Shown here one piece after another: positions 59,744-64,000 of a DNA stretch of 64,000 nucleotides. The position numbers and the translations under genes are program-made. Source of the DNA: Leucobacter aridicollis (lineage in GTDB: Bacteria > Actinomycetota > Actinomycetes > Actinomycetales > Microbacteriaceae). The notes below the pieces were generated by a model. It did no database searches and was not told where the DNA came from. It worked only from the letters and a program-made list of their open reading frames with translations. Each line of letters begins with the position of its first letter. The stretch's first letter is position 1. The stretch is taken from positions 1,178,001 through 1,242,000 of the forward strand of contig NZ_CP075339.1 of NCBI RefSeq assembly GCF_024399335.1, read 5' to 3'.

Positions 59744-62059
59744 ATGCCCTCTTCCGAGAACACCGCGCCCGAGTCCGCAGACGAGACCATCGCTGCCGAG
59801 ACCGCAACCGCTGACGCGCAGACCGAGACGCCAGAAGCGACTTCTGAGACTGCACCTGTGACTGCTCCCGAAACTTCATCCGATTCATCGACCGATTCCA
59901 GCCCTGCCGCTGAGCCCGCTTCCGAGAAGCCGGCCCCAGCCGCAGAGGCCGACGCTGAACGCGTGACATTCGCAGACCTCGGCCTCGCGCCGAAGGTGCT
60001 CGAAGCGATCACCGCGGTCGGCTACGAGACCCCGTCCGCCATTCAGGCTGCGACGATCCCGACCCTCCTGTCAGGGCGCGACGTCGTCGGCCTCGCGCAG
60101 ACCGGTACTGGCAAGACCGCTGCGTTCGCGCTGCCGATCCTGTCGCGCATCGAGCCCGGCCAGGGCGTGCCGCAGGCCCTCGTGCTCGCGCCGACCCGTG
60201 AGCTCGCTCTCCAGGTGTGCGAGGCCTTCGAGAGCTTCGCGTCGAAGCTTCCCGAGGTGCACCTGCTTCCCGTCTACGGCGGTCAGGCGTACGGGCAGCA
60301 GCTCTCGGCGCTGCGCCGCGGCGTCGACATCGTCGTGGGTACCCCGGGCCGCATCATGGATCACCTGAAGCGCGGCTCGCTCGACCTCACACAGATCAAG
60401 TACCTCGTGCTTGATGAGGCCGACGAGATGCTGAAGATGGGCTTCGCAGAAGACGTTGAGACGATCCTCGCCGATACCCCGCAGGAGAAGCAGGTTGCGC
60501 TGTTCTCAGCCACGATGCCGAACCAGATTCGCCGCATCTCGCAGCAGTACCTCAACGATCCGCGCGAGGTGAAGATTGCCGGCAAGACGCAGACCTCCTC
60601 AAACATCACGCAGCGGTACATCGTTGTCTCCTACATGCAGAAGGTTGACGCGCTCACCCGCATTCTCGAGGTCGAAGACTTCGATGGCCTCATCGTCTTT
60701 ACGCGCACCCGAGGCGATTCCGAGCAGGTTGCCGAGAAGCTCCGCGCACGCGGTTACTCGGCTGCCGCGATCAACGGCGACGTGCCGCAGAACGTGCGCG
60801 AGCGCACGGTGCAGTCCCTGAAGGATGGCCGCCTCGACATCCTCGTCGCCACCGACGTCGCGGCGCGCGGTCTCGACGTCGAGCGCATCAGCCACGTCGT
60901 GAACTTCGACCTGCCAATCGACACCGAGTCGTACGTGCACCGCATTGGCCGTACGGGCCGCGCTGGCCGCTCTGGCGACGCGATCAGCTTCGTCACGCCG
61001 CGCGAGCGTCGCATGCTCACGTCGATCGAGAAGGCAACGAAGCAGACGCTCACGCAGATGCAGCTGCCCCGTGTCGAAGAGGTCAACGCGACCCGCCTCA
61101 CCCGCTTCGACGACGCGATCACCGCGGCGCTCGGGGAGACGGACCGCATCGAGCGCTTTCGCGACATCATCGACCACTATGTGCGTCACCACGATGTTCC
61201 CGAGACCGATGTCGCGGCAGCGCTCGCGGTCGTCTCGCAGGGTAAGACGAAGCTGCTGCTTGACGAGGCAGACGACCAGAAGTTCGCGCGTGACCGCCAG
61301 CAGGCTGCCCGCTTCCTTGAGGACGGTCAGCGCGACAGGGATCGCGGAGGCCGCGACGATCGTGGCGGCAGGTTCGACCGCGACAAGCGTGAGCCGCGCG
61401 CGCAGCGCGATGACTTGCAGATGTACCGCATCGAGGTCGGACGTCGTCAGAAGATTCAGCCGGGCCAGATCATCGGTGCGATCGCGAACGAGGGTGGCCT
61501 CACCCGCGACGACTTCGGTCGCATTCAGGTGCGCGACGACTTCTCGCTTGTTGAGCTTCCGAAGAAGCTGTCTGCAGAGACTGTTGCTGCGCTCGCAGAC
61601 ACCCGTATCAGCGGCAAGCTCATTGAGCTTCGCGAAGACTCTGGCCCAAGCCCGCGTGGCAAGGGCTGGGAAGATCGCGGCGATCGCGGTGGGCGCGGCG
61701 GCTACGACCGAGGCGGGTACCGCGGACGCGATGACCGCGGCGGCGACCGTGGTGGGTACCGCGGGCGCGACGACCGCGGCGGCGACCGTGGTGGGTACCG
61801 CGGCGGCAACGACCGTGGCGGCGACCGTGGTGGGTACCGCGGCGGTAACGACCGTGGCTACGGCGGCGACCGCGGCGATCGCGGTGGCAACGATCGCGGA
61901 TACGGTGGCGATCGCGGTGGGTACCGCGGACGCGATGACCGTGGGGATCGAGGCGGCGACCGCGGCGGACGCGGGGGCTACGGCGGCGATCGTGGCGGCT
62001 ACGGCGGAAACGACCGCGGGAATGACCGTGCTGACGGCAAGCGCAAGCCGCGCTGGTAA
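59744..62059 (+). CDS. DEAD-box ATP-dependent RNA helicase (DeaD/CsdA type)
   Basis: 771 residues. Acidic disordered leader (1-72), helicase core with [24 protein letters not shown] (118-125), [48 protein letters not shown] and [11 protein letters not shown], then a DbpA-type RNA-binding domain (about 555-640; [26 protein letters not shown]) and an RGG-rich tail (about 650-771; [15 protein letters not shown] repeats). It unwinds structured RNA in ribosome assembly, mRNA decay and cold response. The operator at 59646 lies 85 nt upstream but probably belongs to hpaH. Confidence 0.95.
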   Translation: MPSSENTAPESADETIAAETATADAQTETPEATSETAPVTAPETSSDSSTDSSPAAEPASEKPAPAAEADAERVTFADLGLAPKVLEAITAVGYETPSAIQAATIPTLLSGRDVVGLAQTGTGKTAAFALPILSRIEPGQGVPQALVLAPTRELALQVCEAFESFASKLPEVHLLPVYGGQAYGQQLSALRRGVDIVVGTPGRIMDHLKRGSLDLTQIKYLVLDEADEMLKMGFAEDVETILADTPQEKQVALFSATMPNQIRRISQQYLNDPREVKIAGKTQTSSNITQRYIVVSYMQKVDALTRILEVEDFDGLIVFTRTRGDSEQVAEKLRARGYSAAAINGDVPQNVRERTVQSLKDGRLDILVATDVAARGLDVERISHVVNFDLPIDTESYVHRIGRTGRAGRSGDAISFVTPRERRMLTSIEKATKQTLTQMQLPRVEEVNATRLTRFDDAITAALGETDRIERFRDIIDHYVRHHDVPETDVAAALAVVSQGKTKLLLDEADDQKFARDRQQAARFLEDGQRDRDRGGRDDRGGRFDRDKREPRAQRDDLQMYRIEVGRRQKIQPGQIIGAIANEGGLTRDDFGRIQVRDDFSLVELPKKLSAETVAALADTRISGKLIELREDSGPSPRGKGWEDRGDRGGRGGYDRGGYRGRDDRGGDRGGYRGRDDRGGDRGGYRGGNDRGGDRGGYRGGNDRGYGGDRGDRGGNDRGYGGDRGGYRGRDDRGDRGGDRGGRGGYGGDRGGYGGNDRGNDRADGKRKPRW
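61721..61837 (+). repeat. 39-bp in-frame tandem repeats in the helicase tail
   Basis: Units at 61721, 61760 and 61799 (CGCGG...GGTGGGTAC), each coding for 13 residues with [13 protein letters not shown] sequence; a fourth diverged unit follows. Divergence is at a few bases. Confidence 0.85.
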
Positions 62060-62084
62060 CTAGCGCAGGCGTAGGTAGCGTAGA

Positions 62085-62128
62085 TGAGGAGGGCCTCCCG
62101 GGACAATCGTCCCGGGAGGCCCTCCTCA
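62085..62128. terminator. Bidirectional terminator, 20-bp stem
   Basis: TGAGGAGGGCCTCCCGGGAC (62085-62104) pairs perfectly with 62109-62128, loop AATC; ends helicase and, from the other side, the aldehyde dehydrogenase gene. Confidence 0.9.
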
Positions 62129-62151
62129 ATTGTGTGGGGCGCGCCGACGGG

Positions 62152-63564
62152 TTAGCCGCTGATGACGTGCGGCTCAGCGACGGCCTTCAAACCGAGCACG
62201 CCAAACTCCCTGCCGTAGCCCGACTGCTTTGCCCCGCCGAACGGGATCATCGGGTGCAGGCCGCCGTGCGAGTTGATCCAGGTCGTGCCAGCCTCGAGCC
62301 GTGCCGCGACCTCGAGCGCCTTGGCGCGGTCAGACGACCAGACGGAGGAGCCGAGGCCAACCTCGAGTTCGTTCGCGAGCGCGACAGCCTCATCGACATC
62401 GGAGTACCGGATGATTGGCAGTGCGGGGCCGAACTGCTCCTCGAGCACGAGTTCTTGGTGGGCATCGATGTCGGCGATGAGCGTCGCCGGGTAGAAGTTG
62501 CCGACGGCCTCACGGTCTGGGTTCCCGCCGAGCACAACCCGCGCGCCCGAGGCCTTCGCCGATTCGACGAGCCTGTCGACGATGTCGAACTGCGCACGGT
62601 TCTGTAGCGGCCCGAGCACGTTCTGTTCGTCGAGTCCCACACCCATTGGCACAGCCGCGGCCACCGCCGCAAGCTCCTCGACGACAGCGTCGTACACCGA
62701 GTCGTGCACGTACAGGCGCTTGAGCGCGGCACATGTCTGGCCAGTGTTGATGAACGCGCCCCAGAATAGATCCTCAGCGATCGCCTTCGGATCTACGTCG
62801 GGCAACACGATCCCCGCGTCGTTTCCGCCGAGCTCGAGCGTGAGCCGCGTCACGTTCGGGGCCGAGGCTTCGATGATGCGCTTGCCGACCGGGGTGGACC
62901 CAGTGAACATGATCTTGCCAATCTTCGGGCTGCGCGTGAGCGCGTCGCCGACGGTGCGGCCCGGGCCCGGCACGATGTTCAGTACGCCTTTCGGGAGCAC
63001 TGTGTTCATCACGTGCACGAGCGCGAGCACGGAGAGGGTCGTTGTCTCCGCTGGCTTCAGCACGACAGTGTTGCCCATGCGCAGCGATGGGGCGATCTGC
63101 CAGATCGAGATCATCATCGGCCAGTTCCATGGCGAGATCGCGCCGACGACGCCGATCGGGCGGTAGTGCAGTTCGGCGTAGCCCGACTCGTCATCCACGA
63201 CAACCTCGACGGGGAGCGGGGTGTCGGCTGCGGCCCGCGTCCACGCGACGCAGCCGCCGACCTCGAACCTCGCGTTCGGGCCGTTCAGCGGCTTGCCCTG
63301 CTCACGCGAGAGCAACTCGGCGAGCGGCTCAGCGTGGGCTTCGATTGCGTCGGCCGCGCGGTTCAGCATCTCGCTCCGCGCCTCGTGGCCGAGCGTTGCC
63401 CATTCTCGTTGGGCCTTCTCTGCCGTGTCAATCGCCGCTTCGAGCGCTGCGACGTCGCTCACCGGCGCCTGCCCGATGACCGCGTCGGTCGCTGGATCGC
63501 GAACCTCGCGGCTGTCGCCGCTGTTCGCGGTCACGGCGGCGAGTAGCTCTTCGTAGCTCAACAT
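62152..63564 (-). CDS. NAD(P)-dependent aldehyde dehydrogenase
   Basis: 470 residues. ISPWNWPMMISIWQIAPSLRMGNTVV, general-base LTLELGGNDAGIVLPDVDP and nucleophile FINTGQTCAALKRLYV are intact. It is next to a copper amine oxidase gene and 2.6 kb from the hpa genes, so oxidation of (hydroxy)phenylacetaldehyde to the acid is a likely job; succinic semialdehyde, the HpaI product, is an alternative. ATG (MLSYEELLAAVTANSG) at 63564. The C-terminal GREFGVLGLKAVAEPHVISG is typical of this broad class. Confidence 0.8.
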   Translation of the reverse strand: MLSYEELLAAVTANSGDSREVRDPATDAVIGQAPVSDVAALEAAIDTAEKAQREWATLGHEARSEMLNRAADAIEAHAEPLAELLSREQGKPLNGPNARFEVGGCVAWTRAAADTPLPVEVVVDDESGYAELHYRPIGVVGAISPWNWPMMISIWQIAPSLRMGNTVVLKPAETTTLSVLALVHVMNTVLPKGVLNIVPGPGRTVGDALTRSPKIGKIMFTGSTPVGKRIIEASAPNVTRLTLELGGNDAGIVLPDVDPKAIAEDLFWGAFINTGQTCAALKRLYVHDSVYDAVVEELAAVAAAVPMGVGLDEQNVLGPLQNRAQFDIVDRLVESAKASGARVVLGGNPDREAVGNFYPATLIADIDAHQELVLEEQFGPALPIIRYSDVDEAVALANELEVGLGSSVWSSDRAKALEVAARLEAGTTWINSHGGLHPMIPFGGAKQSGYGREFGVLGLKAVAEPHVISG

Positions 63565-63625
63565 GTGGGTTCTCCATCTGTGAAGGGGTGAGTAAAAGTC
63601 GACGTTGGAGCGTGGTGGTACGCCG

Positions 63626-64000
63626 CTACGCGCGCGGCCGTCCGCACGCACAGGCCGCGCCGCCGCAACGGCATGACCCGCCTGCGCAGCAGCCGCATCC
63701 ACCGCCAGCGCAGCACCCGCCTGCGGCCCCGGCGCTGGGCCCGGAGTCGCCCGCGCAGGAGGCGCCGGCGCGAGCGTCTTCCGGGAGGTTCATCGCTGGG
63801 TTTTGGTCGAGGAACCCGTGCGGCTTGAACCAGAAGCCCGAGTAGTCAACCGGCATGATCGGCCAGTCTTCGGTGCGGGGAATGTGCGTCGGCCCGAACG
63901 AGTGCCAGAGCACGATGTCTTCGCCGTCGAGCGATCTGTCTGCCGCTGTCCACGCGGGAAGCCCGGCGCCCGGCTCGTGCGCGTTGGGGTAGAAGCCTGC
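63626..64000 (-). CDS. Copper amine oxidase, C-terminal fragment with cysteine-rich tail
   Basis: 124 residues of the C-terminus; the rest lies beyond the right edge. SFGPTHIPRTEDWPIMPVDY includes the third copper ligand His (residue 39 of the fragment), followed by GFWFKPHGFLDQNPAMNLPE, the standard end of these enzymes. The protein then continues 50 residues (63629-63778) with ten Cys among Gly/Ala/Ser (about 20% Cys). Such oxidases convert tyramine or phenethylamine to aldehydes with H2O2 and ammonia release. The neighbouring dehydrogenase and hpa genes support that substrate. TPQ and the other ligands are not visible. Confidence 0.88.
   Translation of the reverse strand, partial: AGFYPNAHEPGAGLPAWTAADRSLDGEDIVLWHSFGPTHIPRTEDWPIMPVDYSGFWFKPHGFLDQNPAMNLPEDARAGASCAGDSGPSAGAAGGCCAGGGCGCCAGGSCRCGGAACACGRPRA

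Noticed and set aside
61721..62040. Helicase RGG tail as foreign repeat insertion
   Set aside because: Repeats are in frame, keep the codon bias and RGG tails are normal in DeaD-type helicases of Actinobacteria.
1..64000. tRNA or rRNA genes
   Set aside because: No TTCGA-type T-loop with matching acceptor stem and no rRNA motif was noticed on reading; a tRNAscan run would settle this.

Overview
The window is a high-GC stretch of an actinobacterial chromosome. A one-polypeptide alpha-ketoglutarate decarboxylase (Kgd), the sucC-sucD / DUF6350 (PerM) / purN-purH neighbourhood, PadR-HAAS pairs and many genes starting 6 nt after a -10 box all point to Actinobacteria. Gene content and codon use suggest Microbacteriaceae, perhaps Leucobacter; the genus is an inference. 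Almost everything looks chromosomal. No rRNA, tRNA, IS element, prophage or CRISPR array was seen.

Layout. 0-1.5 kb: partial oxidoreductase gene diverging from a ROK regulator. 1.5-18.5 kb: sucC-sucD, a metNIQ methionine importer, an Ohr-like peroxidase, a MetE-like zinc protein, DUF6350, a TPP-riboswitch thiamine importer (thiBPQ) with an attached P-loop kinase gene, an SDR, purN-purH and a small membrane protein. 18.6-30 kb: META lipoprotein, HAAS-PadR pair, alpha-ketoglutarate semialdehyde dehydrogenase, agmatine deiminase, kgd, and two CNNM/CorC-like membrane proteins. 30-38 kb: a MacAB-like ABC exporter with adaptor and lipoprotein, then metX and metY. 38-52 kb: SDR, uracil-DNA glycosylase and a complete histidine utilisation (hut) locus with its own IclR regulator, split by an atypical orphan membrane-protein gene. 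52-64 kb: homoprotocatechuate (hpa) meta-cleavage genes, a DEAD-box RNA helicase, an aldehyde dehydrogenase and the 3' end of a copper amine oxidase gene.

How the genes work together. The hut genes take histidine to urocanate, imidazolonepropionate, formiminoglutamate and glutamate. A 16-bp palindrome occurs in both hut control regions and is probably the IclR operator. The right end reads as an aromatic amine route: amine oxidase, aldehyde dehydrogenase, then HpaD, HpaE, HpaG, HpaH and HpaI. Two copies of a 12-bp palindrome mark the two hpa promoters and are probably bound by the GntR protein inside the cluster. Carbon from these routes enters the TCA cycle, whose alpha-ketoglutarate-to-succinate section (kgd, sucCD) is also here. 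MetX, MetY, MetNIQ and the MetE-like protein give the window a second theme, sulfur amino acids.

Most notable items: a FAH-RraA fusion acting as HpaG; a cysteine-rich tail on the amine oxidase; the concentric dyad around the second hut operator; a P-loop kinase gene in the thiamine operon; a MetE-like protein with intact zinc ligands; and a hexanucleotide minisatellite overlapping the hpaI stop codon. All homology calls are from reading the sequence, without database searches.
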